Of a stretch of DNA of 64,000 bases, positions 46,791 through 60,121 are shown piece by piece. The stretch covers positions 13,630,175 to 13,694,174 of the forward strand of contig OX419347.1 of NCBI GenBank assembly GCA_948470475.1. Reading direction: 5' to 3'. A program made the translations under genes and the position numbers. The DNA is from Galaxea fascicularis. Its lineage: Eukaryota > Cnidaria > Anthozoa > Scleractinia > Euphylliidae. Numbering within the stretch: position 1 is the first letter of the stretch; each line of letters begins with the position of its first letter. The notes beneath the pieces were generated by a model that made no database searches, was not told the DNA's origin, and saw only the letters and a program-made list of their open reading frames with translations.

Positions 46791-48110
46791 TTCGGCTGAT
46801 AACTCTTACCGAGGCCTTGATTATTCCGGATAGCACAAAAACCGAATCTAATCATGATAATTGTTTTGTTGTATATTAAACGAAGAAAAACGTCGCGACA
46901 GTAAACATTCACTTGCAAACCTGGACGTTGTTTAGCTTCTTCACCGACGGCAAGCACACAAAGCGCGCGAACTTGACATGATTATCCTTGGAAATGGTGA
47001 ATCGTGGTCATATATGACATGATTACCCGTGAACTTGAGTGGGTAGATCAGATGTCACAAGCGCTGATTTCGAAATTCACTGTACGCTTTCGGCCTATCA
47101 GAAAAGAGATGGCGAGTTGAATGTATGATACTAGTGGTAACTTGTGCTTCCACTTGCGTAACTTGTTCAACGCCACATAAGGTTAAGCATAAACATAAGC
47201 AATTACTGCTTATGCCTGTGTTCCTCGTGGTTACATCGCATGTGCTTATATGTTTTATGTCACTGTGTCACGCATAATTACCAGAGGGCATGAGATATCT
47301 GCGGGTCTATTCGTTTGTCTGCTTTGGTATATATAATAGGTTTTACTGCCAAGCAAATTTTGCCTTGTGCCTTGTACTAGCCTTTGTCTCAATTATAGAG
47401 ACATGGTTTGCCATTTCTTCAAGGGTGACCACTTAAAACAGTCTCAAATGTGGATGATTTTTACTCGATTTCTATCAACTTTGGCAGTTCATTAGAACAG
47501 GGTAATGAACCAGTCCGGCGATTAAAACCGCTAGCTCGCTGTCTATTTCAGTTCAATTGTTCTCGATCATCATGGAACACCAACCAGGTTCCTCTTAATA
47601 AAACGACAATTTCAAGACAAATCTCCTCGTCGTTAATCTTTTATTTATATTAAACTTTTTCTATGAAAATATGAAATATGAACTTTAAGAGCCAGACCAT
47701 CAGAAAAGTGATGGGGAGGGTGGGGGGAGGGGGGGGGGGTTGAAGAAAAGTCCAAACAAAGTCATGCAAGGAAAAAGGACAAGACAAAAACATACAAAGC
47801 AGAAGGCAAACACAAGAAAAGTCGCGTACGAGCCAAACAAAACAAACCTCTACAAACAATGGGCGAAAAAGCGGTCATGCAACTGAAAATGTCCCCCCCC
47901 CCCACCCCACCCCCATTATCTTTTCTAATGGTTCGTCTTAACCATGCAACCACGCTCGTTTTGACATGGCGGGACCAAAGCGCAGGTAGCTGTAACCAGG
48001 TTTGGATGACGCAGAGGAGGATACAGCTAGTGGCCCATCAGGCCATACCCAGAAATGCGCTTCGGCAGGTTGCTGCTGGTCAAGACTGATGCGGGCTCTT
48101 CGAGAGAAAC

Positions 48111-51100
48111 TCAGTCCAAGTCCTCCTCGTTATTGTTTCCGCTTCGGATTGATTTTTGCCTATAATGTAGCATGGCCATTTCCTCTCGGCCCGAATTTAT
48201 GTCCAGCGACTGTCTCTTCTTCCTTCTATGAATCCGAGCCATTTTTAGGAGAATCAAAACAACGATAAACACTGCAAAGCAGATGAAGCAAGCTGTGATG
48301 ACAGCAATGGCCGTACGGTTAAACGGATCTGTGGACGGAAGACGTAAAGTCGTAAATAATGAATATCTGTTGTTGAGATCATAAGTTTCTTTTAAATATT
48401 TTTTTGAGATAATCATAAGAGGGAATTATCATTGCAGCCCATCATCTCATCCGTCTCCCATTCCTTTCTTAAAACGTTACCTACAAAGTTAAAAATTTGA
48501 AAATTTTGTGAGGAGAAAATAGAAAAGAATATTTCTTGTTTCGCAAGGTAGGATCTTAAAGGTATGAACTTTTAAGGCCGTCTGCATCAAACAAAGGAGT
48601 CAAACAAGCTTTAGGTTGCATCTAGACTCGCTTTGAAAAAGAGGCCTGAGGTAATTCGGAAATGGCTTATTACCCCGTGGACGATGAAATCCTCACTTCG
48701 CGTTTTGATTGGTTTACAGGAGTTTGCGATTATAGTCAAACAGACGCAAGAATTCAAACAGGACAAGCTCAACGGATGTTTGAATGCTCACTTCGAGTTT
48801 GATTTCGATAGACATCTATACCTTTAGAGGTTGCTTTTACATCGCCGGTACTCCGGCATACACTTATATTGTAGCTTGTGACACCATCTGAAGTGATTGC
48901 GTGACAGGTATAAACTCCAAAGTCCTCTGAGGTAGATATCGATACATTTACAACACCATCAAGACTGTTGTTAGAGAGTACTCGCCCTTCTTTCGTCCAC
49001 TCATAAGTCGTCCGGTTGTTATCAGGCATGTTACAAAACAGAGTTAACATGTGACCAATATCTGACGTCACACATGTCGGCGTCACTGGACTGATCCAGA
49101 TTCTATACGGTAGAATGTCTAAAATAATAATAATTAAAAATAATGTATTATCTCAATTATTATGTACATCTTAATTAGCATGTGAATGAACAGATGTGCA
49201 TTACAATAACATTACAGTACTAAATACGAGTAACAAGAAAAAGGGAAAGATATTAATTAATAATACTTAATTATACAAGAAAAGGAAAGGAACGCAGTGC
49301 ACGGTGTCTCTTTTGAAATGGTATGGACTGTGTAGTGCTCTTCTAGAGTTAATTAATTTGTCAGTTGATTTTGCCGGATATGACAGTTGTAACTTTTGAT
49401 TTTGCGCTCAGAATCGTAAAGAGCGACCCGTTCGCCGGAGAACGAATTAAAGTAACAAAATGTAATAGCCTATTAACAGCCTATTAAGGTTATACTACAA
49501 ATCAGTTTTATTATGCATTGGTGCCACTATCTCAGTTTTAATTGGCTAGAAACAGGCTGCTAATTACAGCTGGCACTGTTTTCGGTACTTCATACCTACA
49601 GACATTAGTTTTTTGTTCGTCAACCTCGTTCCCAGGACTAAGGGAAAGGTTCTGGGAACGAGGTTGTTTGTTCGTGTGAAAGTAAATGCCCTGAAGCATA
49701 CCTGTTTTTCTTGATTTTGTCTTCACTTCTACGCTTGACGTGCTCGCCGCGCTTTTCCAGTTCTTATACACGGCGTACACTCTGAAGTAATATTTGGTAT
49801 CCGCCCTCAAACCAATCACAGTCGCCATAGTATCGGCTACAGTACAGCCAAGACCAATCAGACTTTCAGGACATTGAGCCTCTACCCAAGTCGCCTCATC
49901 GCAACATTTCACTTCTACCGTGTAGTTTGTAGTCACTGAGTTGTTAGACGTCCATCGTAATGCAACAAAACTGGTGGATCTGGATAAGAGTTGCGGTTCG
50001 ACGGGAACACCTTTAATGAAAGAGGAACGGTTTGAAATTATTTTTTGATAAGAACATGGCAACGAAAACACGAATAAATAGCTTAAGAAAAATGTTCCTT
50101 TAGATCGTGAGGATTGAAGTGCAGCTTAGCCCTAATTTTTTTTTCCGCTAAAATAAATCTTTGCACTTGTCCAAAAAAAGCATTGCGCCCTTTTTTTGTT
50201 CTTTATCACCAAATGTTGGCTTTTTATAGGCTTCAAAACGTGCGAGAAAGTAAGCATCGTTGGGTACACGACCGAGTCAGAAGGCGTGTGGGTCTATTCT
50301 TGATTTAACGTCACAAACTGATTTGCATTAATTGCATCGTATTGAGTCTTTGTAAACATAAATGCAAAGGTGCACTTTAAGAGCGTCCATTTGGCGGATG
50401 AATCTTTGTTGTATGGTGTTATAATTACTGTAAGATGTTACTACTTTATAATTACCTAGTTTTTTGGTTTCCATTCCCAGTGACACTTGACTGAAAACTT
50501 GAAAAGGAGAACTAGTGATCCTGACGTAGTACGCATGCCCAGGAATAAGGTCAGTTAAAGTTGTACGTGTATTTAGGTTCTTCACAACACATGAATTACT
50601 GACAGTACTTTGTCTGCACCTGGCGTCAAGCCATTTTTTGGTTGTATTTGACCACATTTGTACCGTATACGTTACGTCTGTCATGATAGGAGCACGGTAT
50701 TTCAAGGTTATTGTGTCGAAAGTGCTCGAAATAAACTGAGGTCTTGCTGGAGAGAGACAAAAACATATAATAAGCATATTTGCTAGATACACTTTGTGTG
50801 TAAACTAAAACTATTGATTTGACAATTCAACGGTGGCCAGGCTGTCCCAGAGGCATGTTGTCGAACAAAATGCCGAGTTCTTGTCAGCTGTCTCAAATGG
50901 TATGAACAGTCATACATGTACCTCCACTCGCTGAGCTCGACCCACTTACTTCGGTTCACTAGCTACGTAAAGTATGTACTAACGTAAGTGACATAATGCC
51001 TGCATGCAAGTTGTGGTAAACTTCATGTAATTTCAAACGGATTTTGGAGCTCTGACAACGTCATACGTGTGTGATGAAAATAGTGTTACTTCTTTTAATA

Positions 51101-54100
51101 TTTGCCTAACTTATTAAAATGTGTTCATAGCGCTAATCGGTTAGTTTAACCTAACACAACCCAAAAACGGGACGACGACTCCATATTTCTGCTGCAATAT
51201 ACCGTTCATTTAGCAACAGATCTCGAAAGGCTACTTTTTTGGTCAAACAGCAACACCAACAAGTGCTTTTCTCTGTCGTCGTTTTTAATGGAAAAACTTG
51301 TTCAAAAATCAAAAACCTACTTCAGCGGCATACCGTAAGGTCATGGTTAATTCGTGTGCCTTTAAACCCAACTGGTCGACACAGCTGGAACTGACTGAGC
51401 AACACCATAGCGCATTTTCCGGTTCACCGAGACAACTGAATAGAAATAATAATTAATTATTCAGCGAAGTGGAGGTGGCTAGTGGTGGTAAAAATCCACC
51501 ACTAGCAACCGACACTTCAGTGAATAATTGTTTTATGATAAAACAGTGAGGTAATAGAGCTCAAAAATGATTATTTTAAACTCATTTATTCCTGTCAATT
51601 ACGATTTTCGCGCGATTTGCTCGGACGTGAATAGCACTTGCTATTCCCAAAATGAGTAGCCAATCAGAGCGCGCGAAAAACGCCACCCACTGTTTTAGAG
51701 GATAGCGACTATTAAGGACGCTTAAGGGTTAAAGTTAGGTCTCTGTGACCAGACTGAGACCTACCTTGTACGAATATAACTTTTTCTATTCAGCAATTTA
51801 CACGAGTTAGAAAAGAAACACAAGTTACCTTTCTCAAAACACATGACACCAGCTGCTTGACTTTCCCGGCAGCTGTTTCTACCCCACCCAGAATGGGCAC
51901 ACTGCGACAGTGAAGTCTCATTACTAATACACTGAACATCACTCATCCAGATAGTTCCATTCTCTGGCTTGAAGGTGATATTTACCAAATAAGAAGACAC
52001 CCCACCATAGCCCAATGAGCGACAAACAACAGCGGCATCTAACATATCCCATCCTGCACCGCACACTACTCCCCAGGTCCCGGAATAGTAGACTTCAACT
52101 CGGCCTTCACTGGCACTTTGTCCATCCACCAAACGAACTAAAAAAATTAAAATTTGTAGTCATGTATTGTGATAGGGCTGGGTGGAATTATCGCCGTTAA
52201 TTTCCCTCACAGTCCACAGCGCGCCTGTGAAAACTGTTAAGAACGTTATAAATAAGTGTTTTTCTCTTTAAGCAAGAATTTTAAAATATAAAAAGAATAA
52301 AAAAATCTTCTCTGAAAAATTTACCTGATTCTTTTGTCCATGCCTTCAATACTAGGGCTCCTAAGGATAACAATAATATTAATAATAACAAAAATATTAA
52401 TACCTTGTTTTAGTCCCATCGGTGATTTAAACGGGCACAGTAAGACATCTTCGTGGTAATTGTCAAGCTCAAGGAAAACGTAAAAAAGAGGAAACTGAGA
52501 CGTTAGAAACATAGGGATCTTAAGCAATCAGGGAGTTTAAGAAACAAGGACGGTAACAACGAGAACGTCATTTAAATAATATAATCTCTCGTTTTTGTAA
52601 CTCTTTTCACGTTCTCGGGAAAACCTAAAATATGGTCATTTCACGATGTTGTTTTGCAGAGGACGGTAAAGACGTGTACACAACTGTAAAACGCACGTTC
52701 AGAGTGATTGTTTTTGCTCATTAAGCCCATTGTTTTGTGGCGTTCTCGTTGCCGTCGCCGTCCTCGTTTCTTAAATTAGGGAACTTAAGCAACGGCAACG
52801 GCAACGCAAACGTCATTCCAAAATATAACTTCTCGTTTTGTAACTTTTTCGTGATTATTCCAATTTGTTTAAAACATGAAAAATGCAGGCGGACTGTTCA
52901 TGGTCTAAATTACTGTGAATGGTGTTAAAGCAAAGAAAAACTTGCCGTCGTGCGTCACGTTCTCGAGAAAACCCAAAATTTGGTCGTTTGACGTTGTTGT
53001 TTTGCAGAAGACGGCAAAGAAATGTACCAAAATGTAAAACGCACGTGCAGAGCGATTGTTTTTGCTTATTAAGCCTATTGTTTTGTGGCGTTCTCAGTGC
53101 CGTTGCCGTCGTCGTTGCTTAAGTTCCCTAGTACTCCCTTGACAACGGCGACGTCGACGAGAACGTCATTTAAAAATATAACCTCTCGTTTTTGTTACTC
53201 TTTCGCCCATTCCTTGGGCAGGATTTTCTTTTTACAGGTTCACAACTTTTCTTGTCCTTGTAACATTCATGAATTTTCATATTAATTATACTCATGTTCC
53301 GTCCCATTTTTTCAGCTAAAGTATATGTATTTTTTAACTTTACTGAGAGCAATTTGTCGCTTTTAATGTTTTGAAAATTTACAGGTTCTTTTTGCTTTTA
53401 TAAAACTTCCAGTCTTTTTCAGAGCAAAAATATCTATCAGTGTCAATGTTTCTGTGACCTTGATTAATTGTTAGTAAAGCTGAAGATGCGAATGAACATT
53501 GCAGTTATGAACGCTTCCAAAGCAGAACGCGTCCAAAAAATTCTGACTAGCGCTTGTTTTCGTATTTTTAACGTTTCACTACTGCTTTCGTAGCGGTCAT
53601 GATTGCGTTGATCGTGCACGTCTTTATTTATCCAATCCGCAGTTCAATATTTGATCTTCACAAATTAATTTTCATGTTAATAAACTGTATTCAGTTTTTC
53701 CAAAAATATTGGGAAAAAAATAGTACTCTTCCTGAATGTCCTGTAAAATGCTAATTATATTTGGATGTTTACCCACTTACTGCAAAATATCCATCACAGT
53801 CTGACTTCACTGGTCTGCCAGTATAACTTGCTAGATAATTATTGCACGTACTACTATCAAAAAATGCCGAATATGCGAGATCCACTGAATTTCAACCACT
53901 GAGACCATTACTCTTGTAACTACTATTTAACAAGAAACGAAATAACACCGACTATAGAAACATTAATTGTTCAATATTACTACAGCTTTGCTTGCGCATA
54001 CTAGATTTACCTATTTGTGCTAAGCAAACACTTTCTTGGATATGCGACATAGATTATTACTTTCTGTAATGAGATTTTTCGTAACTTCTGTTTGAAACAT

Positions 54101-55442
54101 ACTACTCTGTTTTTTTGGACAAGGAAATATTACGCAAAAATTATTCAATTAAAAAATGTTCCATTTGCGTATTATACGCGGATTTTTACTCAGAAACAAC
54201 GTTGCACGTATAGAGTTTGCTGTTGATACTGGCAAACGCCGTAAGCTGTTTAGGGGCTCACTCGAGTTGACAACTCCGTGTACAGTGAGGAACGTTCTAA
54301 TACATAGTGTAAACTAGCAGAGACTAATTCGCGACATGTTTAATTTACTTTGCACACAAAAATCGACAAAAAAAATGATTTCCGTTCAATATTAGCATCA
54401 TCTGATTTGGATGTTTAGCCGGCTGGGTAGAATGTCGCTATTGTCATCTTATTATAGCTTGAATTATTACTATTAAACGTGGTTGAAGGCAAGAAGAAAG
54501 TAGATATGCATGAAATCTTGCTCATAACCTTAACTATTTTTCTACCACTGGGTACCTCTCTGTGGCAAGAGCTTCATAAGGGGTTTTACTTTCAAGACAG
54601 ACACCTTAGAATTCACCGCCATTTATAATTATACCAGACAATTGAGGTATTTTAGGTGTCCATATGTCCCGCATCGCACAATAACCCTGAATTGATTGTT
54701 TGTGGATGGCCTCATGTACATGCAGTTCTAGTAATTATTAACCATGGGGTCTAACTTCTGGAGCTACGCTTCTCTGTGGAAGGGAAAGTAGTAAAATCGA
54801 CGCAAACAACAAGTTGCTTAAAAAGGATCTTTTTTCATGACAACTAAACTGATGCATTAATCATGAGAGCACTCAGGACATTCCGTTGTCAAGGAACACA
54901 ATTTGCATTGGTCAATTAAGAACTTCGGCCGTTTAATCCTGAAATGCTGTTCGCGAATTCAGATAGTTTCAACCGAGTAGTAGAGTTAATCCTTTTATCA
55001 GATCATTCAAAATTCCCGCTCAAGTTGAGCGGTTCTCTCTGTAGGTCTGATTTAGTGAAGCCCCGAACCGTAGCTTTTCGAAGGGAAGCGAGACAACGGT
55101 GCAGAACTTAAACGTGGAGCTGTTCAGGTGAATATATTTTTTGCGAATTTATTTTCGTATTTTTCCTGGATCGATTGCGACTGATTTCGACTAGACGGAT
55201 CAGCAAAAGGCATAGAATAGCTCGGGTGAAAAAAAAATTAAGCTAAAAGCAGGGAAAAGCGTCATTTCTACCTACACGGTAATCAAATGATTAACATTCG
55301 GTGTGCGCTGTTTGTAAACACGTCAATAAGGTCATAGAGAGAGGATATGTTTGGCGTTAGTAAGATTCGAAATCTTATCACATTCAAAGTCGTTTATCTT
55401 ACCTGCTAACAGAACCAACTGGATTGCTCTTTTGCCAGCCAT
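48111..55442 (-). CDS. SRCR-FN3-FN3-Ig transmembrane protein (gene E), 6 exons
   Basis: Minus-strand exons: 55442-55403 (start), 52137-51829 (SRCR), 50746-50456 (FN3), 50010-49702 (FN3), 49118-48822 (Ig) and 48328-48111 (transmembrane and tail, TGA at 48111-48113). All introns are phase 1; the total is 1464 nt, 487 residues. The start exon reads MAGKRAIQLVLLA, a short signal-like stretch, so a small missed exon before the SRCR is possible. The helix starts AIAVITACFICFAVFIVVLI and is followed by a basic HRRKKRQ. The tail of about 45 residues is charged and has no NPxY motif. SRCR, FN3 and Ig mixtures are common in surface recognition and adhesion proteins; the precise role is unknown. Confidence 0.86.
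48622..48671. mobile_element. Fragment of the GGCCATTTCC palindromic MITE (copy 3)
   Basis: TCTAGACTCGCTTTGAAAAA followed by GAGGCCTGAGGTAATTCGGA and AATGGC matches the right arm of the element at 18294-18490. No left arm is seen. Confidence 0.75.
48822..49118 (-). other. Immunoglobulin-like domain exon of gene E
   Basis: The pair LTLFCNMP and DFGVYTCHA gives the two disulfide cysteines and the DxGxYxC signature. A Trp lies between (YEWTKEG). It is one 297-nt exon. Confidence 0.88.
49702..50746 (-). other. Two fibronectin type III domain exons of gene E
   Basis: The first (50746-50456) has ITLKYRAPIMTDVTYTVQMW and LIPGHAYYVRITS. The second (50010-49702) has FVALRWTSNNSVTTNYTVEV and LRADTKYYFRVYAV. 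These are the Trp and Tyr strands expected for FN3. Exon lengths are 291 and 309 nt, both phase 1-1. Confidence 0.85.
51447..51532. repeat. Short inverted-repeat element (TTATTCAGCGAAGTGG)
   Basis: Left arm TTATTCAGCGAAGTGGAGGT and GGCTAGTGGTGG fold against CCACCACTAGCAACCGACAC and TTCAGTGAATAA, with a six-base loop. Confidence 0.75.
51829..52137 (-). other. SRCR domain exon of gene E
   Basis: Reads RLVDGQSASEGRVEVYYSG, TWGVVCGAGWDMLDAAVVC, LGYGG, IWMSDVQC, SLSQCAHSGWG and AGVMC, the full scavenger-receptor cysteine-rich pattern on one 309-nt phase 1-1 exon. Confidence 0.93.
52138..55402. other. First intron of gene E (about 3.3 kb)
   Basis: The left part holds three adjoining MITE copies (52530-53205). 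The rest is AT-rich with no recognised exon. Confidence 0.5.
52530..53205. mobile_element. Three adjoining copies of the AGGGAGCTTAAGCAA MITE family
   Basis: Copy one 52530-52776 (shortened), copy two 52778-53129 (AGGGAACTTAAGCAACGGCA to TTGCTTAAGTTCCCT) and a third left end 53131-53205. All carry AACGTCATT...AATATAA and AGACGGCAAAGAAATGTA-like sequence. Confidence 0.8.
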
Positions 55443-57357
55443 TGTTCAGGAATTTTGTTTTGTTTACAGTGCTAGTTCGTTTTACTTGTCATTGTTAATT
55501 TTACACATTTGCATTTGGCAGTTGTCACTTCACAGATGACGTAATGAGTTTTCAAATAGTTAATTCATAAATGACTATGACTTATAATAACTGACGATAT
55601 CAACTTCCACAGTTAATTCCCAGGAGTGCTAAATTATAACAAATGTCGTGACACAACAGCAAAATAACGCGGCTGATGAATGGACTGTTTATTATTTAAA
55701 CCTTTTCAGTTCATGGACAGACCCAGTCTAACTCTACTTTTATTCGCTTTTTCTTTTTCTTTTTTTTTTTTCTTATACTTATACATCCTTATACTTAAAG
55801 AATTTTTTCCACGACTTCGAAGGTTGCAATCAGAACCACCCGTCTCGCCGCCCGTCTTACCCGCGGGGTAAAATTCGTGGAACTGAACAACGCCGGGTTC
55901 TTCTATCCGTTTCTGGACTATCTAGTCCATCAGAGACAACAAAGAGATCACAATTAAGAAATAGCTGCTCAGAGCCTTCATTCTCTCATTGAACTCAGTG
56001 CAACAGCTAGAATCGATCGAAAGGCCTAGTTGCCATTGGTGTAGTTCAAGTTCGGCCAACGCGTTCGTCGGTCTGACTCCCAGGGTCTACCTTTTTCAAA
56101 GTTCTGAGCCCGTACTAAGGGGTCTGCCATGGATACAGGTCTGCTAGTTTTATTGTCTTTCTTCCTTTTTATTTAGAATAAACACATTTTTGGAGTTCGT
56201 TTAAATGCAGAAAGAAAAATAAAACTACACTGATAAGTACTTTCACTCGAATGGTTAACCCAAAAAAAAAAGCAAACCTGAAGAGCAGGGAGCTAATTCA
56301 AGTGGAAAAAAAACACGTCAAACGATGCAAGTGATCTCAGATTTATCTCCCGTACAAGTTTCGCTGAATAAGTTGTTTAGTTTATCAACAAACATTCGTT
56401 TGCAACATAAGATATAAAGCTGTACATTTTATATTATGTAAAGTCGCGGCATTATCTTTCCCATATGAAAAACTCTGTTGACCTCAAGATTCTTGAAGAT
56501 AACAGCATACATGTGACTTCACAGACCACCAACAACATATAATTGAAGCACACCCTTTCAAGCGAAAACAAAATTGTTATGTGTTCGATTTATACTTCAG
56601 GTCCTTCAGTACCCGAACACTTGTCATAACAAAGTCGTGTGAGGTCTGCCGCTTGGTTATCAGTTTTAATAATACATGTAGAATCCTTTTTCTTGGAGAC
56701 TATATCTTCAAGACTATCTTCACTAATACTTAGCAGCTTTGTCAGAATTCCACCTTTTCTCAAAGTAAAATCTGATAGAATTTGCTCCGTGACAAACAGA
56801 AAACGCCGGAACGAACGGAAATACTTAACGTGGTTGCACGTCGTAGAGTGAAGGTCAGGGTCAAGATTGCGATAAAAAATGCTAAATTTGTCTCAGGTTG
56901 TCGAGTTATTTTTGGCTTTTTCAACTTTGATAACTATTTTCGGTTGATCTTTCATTTGGGTGAAGAGTAGCTTCGACTCATGTCTGCGCAAATACATTTC
57001 ACAAAGATGGGTAAAATAACAACCAGCGACATTACCGTTTACACAATCTCTTTTTTCTGTACTTGCAAACGGCTCAGCCGGTTCTAGTTGTTCGAAAAGG
57101 GGTGAAGAAAAAGTAGTTAAGCTTTTAATTTTCCTCGTAAATAGCTGGAGGGCTCTCGATGGGAACTTCAGAGAGGCAATCCGCCACTTTCACATTTTCT
57201 ATAGTACAGTATGGTTTCCCCTCCAAATTTTGTGTTAGCATTGTTTTCGATTGTAAGTCCCGAGAGCAACTGAAAACAATGCTAATGCAAACCTTTTTTG
57301 GGGGGGTGGGGAGGGGGGGGGGGCACAGTGTTTTATGAGACTATGGAAGTGGTGAAT

Positions 57358-57523
57358 AGGGAGTTTAAACAACGACGACGGCGACGGCAACGCGAACGTC
57401 ATTTCAAAATATAGCTTCTCGTTTTCATAACTTTTTCATGATTATTCCAATTTGTTTAACATGCAAAATGCTGGCGAGCCGTCCAGTAGGGTCTAAATTA
57501 CTGCGAACGGTGTAAAAGCGCAC
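57358..57523. mobile_element. Truncated copy of the AGGGAGCTTAAGCAA MITE family
   Basis: Begins AGGGAGTTTAAACAACGACG and continues with AACGTCATTTCAAAATATAG and TCTAAATTACTGCGAACGGT. The right end is missing. Confidence 0.75.
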
Positions 57524-57568
57524 CGTTTCAATTATGCGCAAACGCCTTGGTTCACCAAGGGTACATTA

Positions 57569-57835
57569 AGGTCGGGACACACTAGGCGACAAGTCGCTGC
57601 AACAAAACGCCTCGTGTGACATGGTGCATTTTTGTGAAAATCATTGTCGCGGCGGCAGAATTTTGTCGCTGCGATCAGCTGCATGAATTCAAACCAGTTT
57701 GAATTCGCGCGACTGATCGCAGAGACAAAAACAGCGAAAGCAGCGTTGTCGCGACTTATTTTGCAGACAGTACACACGGAGCGACTTGTCGCAGAGACCT
57801 ATCGCAGCGACTTGTCGCCTAGTGTGTCCCGACCT
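57569..57835. mobile_element. MITE with AGGTCGGGACACACTAGG termini, TTA duplication
   Basis: The ends AGGTCGGGACACACTAGGCG and CGCCTAGTGTGTCCCGACCT are inverted and flanked by TTA (57566-57568 and 57836-57838). The body is built from GTCGC and GCGAC words. A TTAA-type target is the alternative reading. Confidence 0.78.
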
Positions 57836-60121
57836 TTAAGCAAACAACGTAGCCTACGAAGGGTGTGGCGGCTTAATGGAGGTCTTCACTTGAATAGGGT
57901 AGAAAAACGGTAGAAAGTCGCCAGTGTCAGCATGAGGTGGCCCCCTTACTCCTTGGTCTACCATATAAGGCGTAGAAAGGTGTGTAAGTTTATGTTTATA
58001 AATGTTGCAGGCCTATTATCTTCGTAAATGGAAAACTAAAAAATAAATTCTTAACTGATGCATGGTTAGGATCCTGTTATACATATGTGTCACTGCGAGA
58101 TTATACCTTATGTCGATGGCAGAAGTAAGAGGAGCGAACGCAGCCTCAAAACAATAGGTTTAATGAGCAAAAACTATTACCCGGCCCGTCAGTACATTTA
58201 TGGCCATTCTCTACGAAAATCCCAGAGCGTGAGCACGTGACTGTTAATATAGCTTTCTTCGATCTTGCCCTTTTCTTCCTTTAAAATTTGTTCATAGTAC
58301 TTAGTTCACGCGCAGTTCGCTCCCCCTTTCAAGTTGAACTGGCTAGTGAGAATAATCGAAATTACATTTTTCATTCCTGCAAGGCCATCGTTGTTGCTTT
58401 AGCTCCTAACTGTCTATATGACAACTTTGATGACAAACAACTACATTTTCCCCAACGTGTAATTTACAGATCTTAGTATTCATATATTTCTTCATTTATC
58501 TTGTATACCTAGTCCAATTGGTAAAATTAATTTTAGGTTCAGTTTTTAACATTATGTATATTAAGAGCACCATTCTGGGGTACAGTTATTATGCCAGAAA
58601 AAGGGTTTTTATAACCTATTAAAATAAGGAAAGATAGAATCGCAAAACTTATTATTTATGACTCACACCTCTCTATAAAATTGCGCATGCTTGATCAACA
58701 ATATTTAGTGCTAAGCACAGTCAAGTACAAAATTAATCATTATTGTGGCAATCAGTATGGAGCGCGCTTACTATTTGCCAGGACTAGCTGGCCACAACCT
58801 CATTTTGTCAGTAAAACATACTAATTGTTCATCATGATGGTCGACGGTTCACAATCAACAGTAGAGGGCAAAACAAATCCAACTTTAAGGTTTTCAGCGG
58901 TTTTCAATTGAGTCAAGATCGTGAAACCAAAACCATAACAATTACACTGACCAATCACCAATCACAACAGATGCAAACAGTGCAATGAGCCAATCAAAAT
59001 ACAAAGCAATTACTTGTACCTGGTGCAAAGAGCGTGAAAATGCGCGCGTACAAGTCGTGATTGGTATTGCCTTTGCTTCCTATTGGTTGAAAAAGTGGTG
59101 CGAGGCTTACTGGCCAATCACAGAGCGTGGCAATGGAAAACCAACCAAAAGTCAACGCAATTTACTTTCGATACTCAATAGTTGGTGTGGAAACCGCTGT
59201 AATCGTAGATTTTTCACAGATACAGTCACGTAATCAAGGCAGACTTCAAAAACATCAAACAGTTCGTTCATTCACATAGAGCTGCAACGGAATAATACAG
59301 GAGAAGACAATACAGTTAGTGATGCTAAAACCTCTATAATAATTCGTTTAACTTAGAGAGCCAAAGCTAGTGATGGATCCTAGCAAATTCTTTTTATTAA
59401 GCCCTTGAGGTCTGTGGACCTGATCCTAAAATGTCTAAAATGTGACTTGATATGGTGTGGTGATAACACTTGAACTGTATGCTGTGCAAGGGGGTTATTA
59501 CATTGTCAAGAAAATTCTGAAGTGTGACCATCTAGTGACAGCCATTGAATAGCACTTCACAGTGATGCTGTTTGCTATTCTGTGCGAAGTGCCGTTGCCG
59601 AGCGGTAGAGGTTGTAGATAAGATTTGCAAGTGCAAAAATCCATTAATGTCCCTCAATTATTGCATATTACGCCTCACGTGCTTGTGCCTTGAGTCTTAA
59701 AAATGAAACAGGTGTCAGTGACCATTCAAGGAAATCATCAAAGCTTAGATACGGGGACTTGCTGTTTTTAGACATAAAACCTTCAATATCATATTTAACA
59801 GATGTACATGCCCCCCTATGTTTCTATGAAACAAAAAGGAACGTCCTAAATCAATTTAAAGGGAAGGTGAATTGCCTATTTCCATGCAATTTTTCTCAAT
59901 TTCTATCCTAGACATCCATAACAACAGACGGCGATATTTTAATAATTTTAATTGAGTAACATTTTGTTTGGCAACTAACCTAGAACACTAGTATATAATT
60001 TGGAGATCCCCTTTGGTGCAAACACTTATTGAAATACGTATTGAAAAGGTGCTAAAAAAGTATGTCCGTTCCGGATTAACGTCACGTCAGTACCAACATT
60101 GTTAAAGAACAGGCATCTTAC

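Larger units (their letters stand above)
40231..48110. other. Long stretch between genes D and E, mostly repeats
   Basis: Holds hairpin elements at 40600-40795, 41000-41318 and 41549-41776, plain AT-rich sequence at 41.8-44.7 kb, a palindromic satellite at 44.8 kb and a tRNA-derived SINE at 46.5-46.8 kb. The missing 5' exons of gene D should be here or further right, but none was recognised. Confidence 0.5.
55443..60121. other. Region between genes E and F
   Basis: Contains the 5' side of gene E, two MITEs near 57.4-57.8 kb and AT-rich sequence. The last coding exon of gene F should lie in the right part but could not be chosen. Open frames here (for example 58985-59233) lack domains. Confidence 0.45.
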
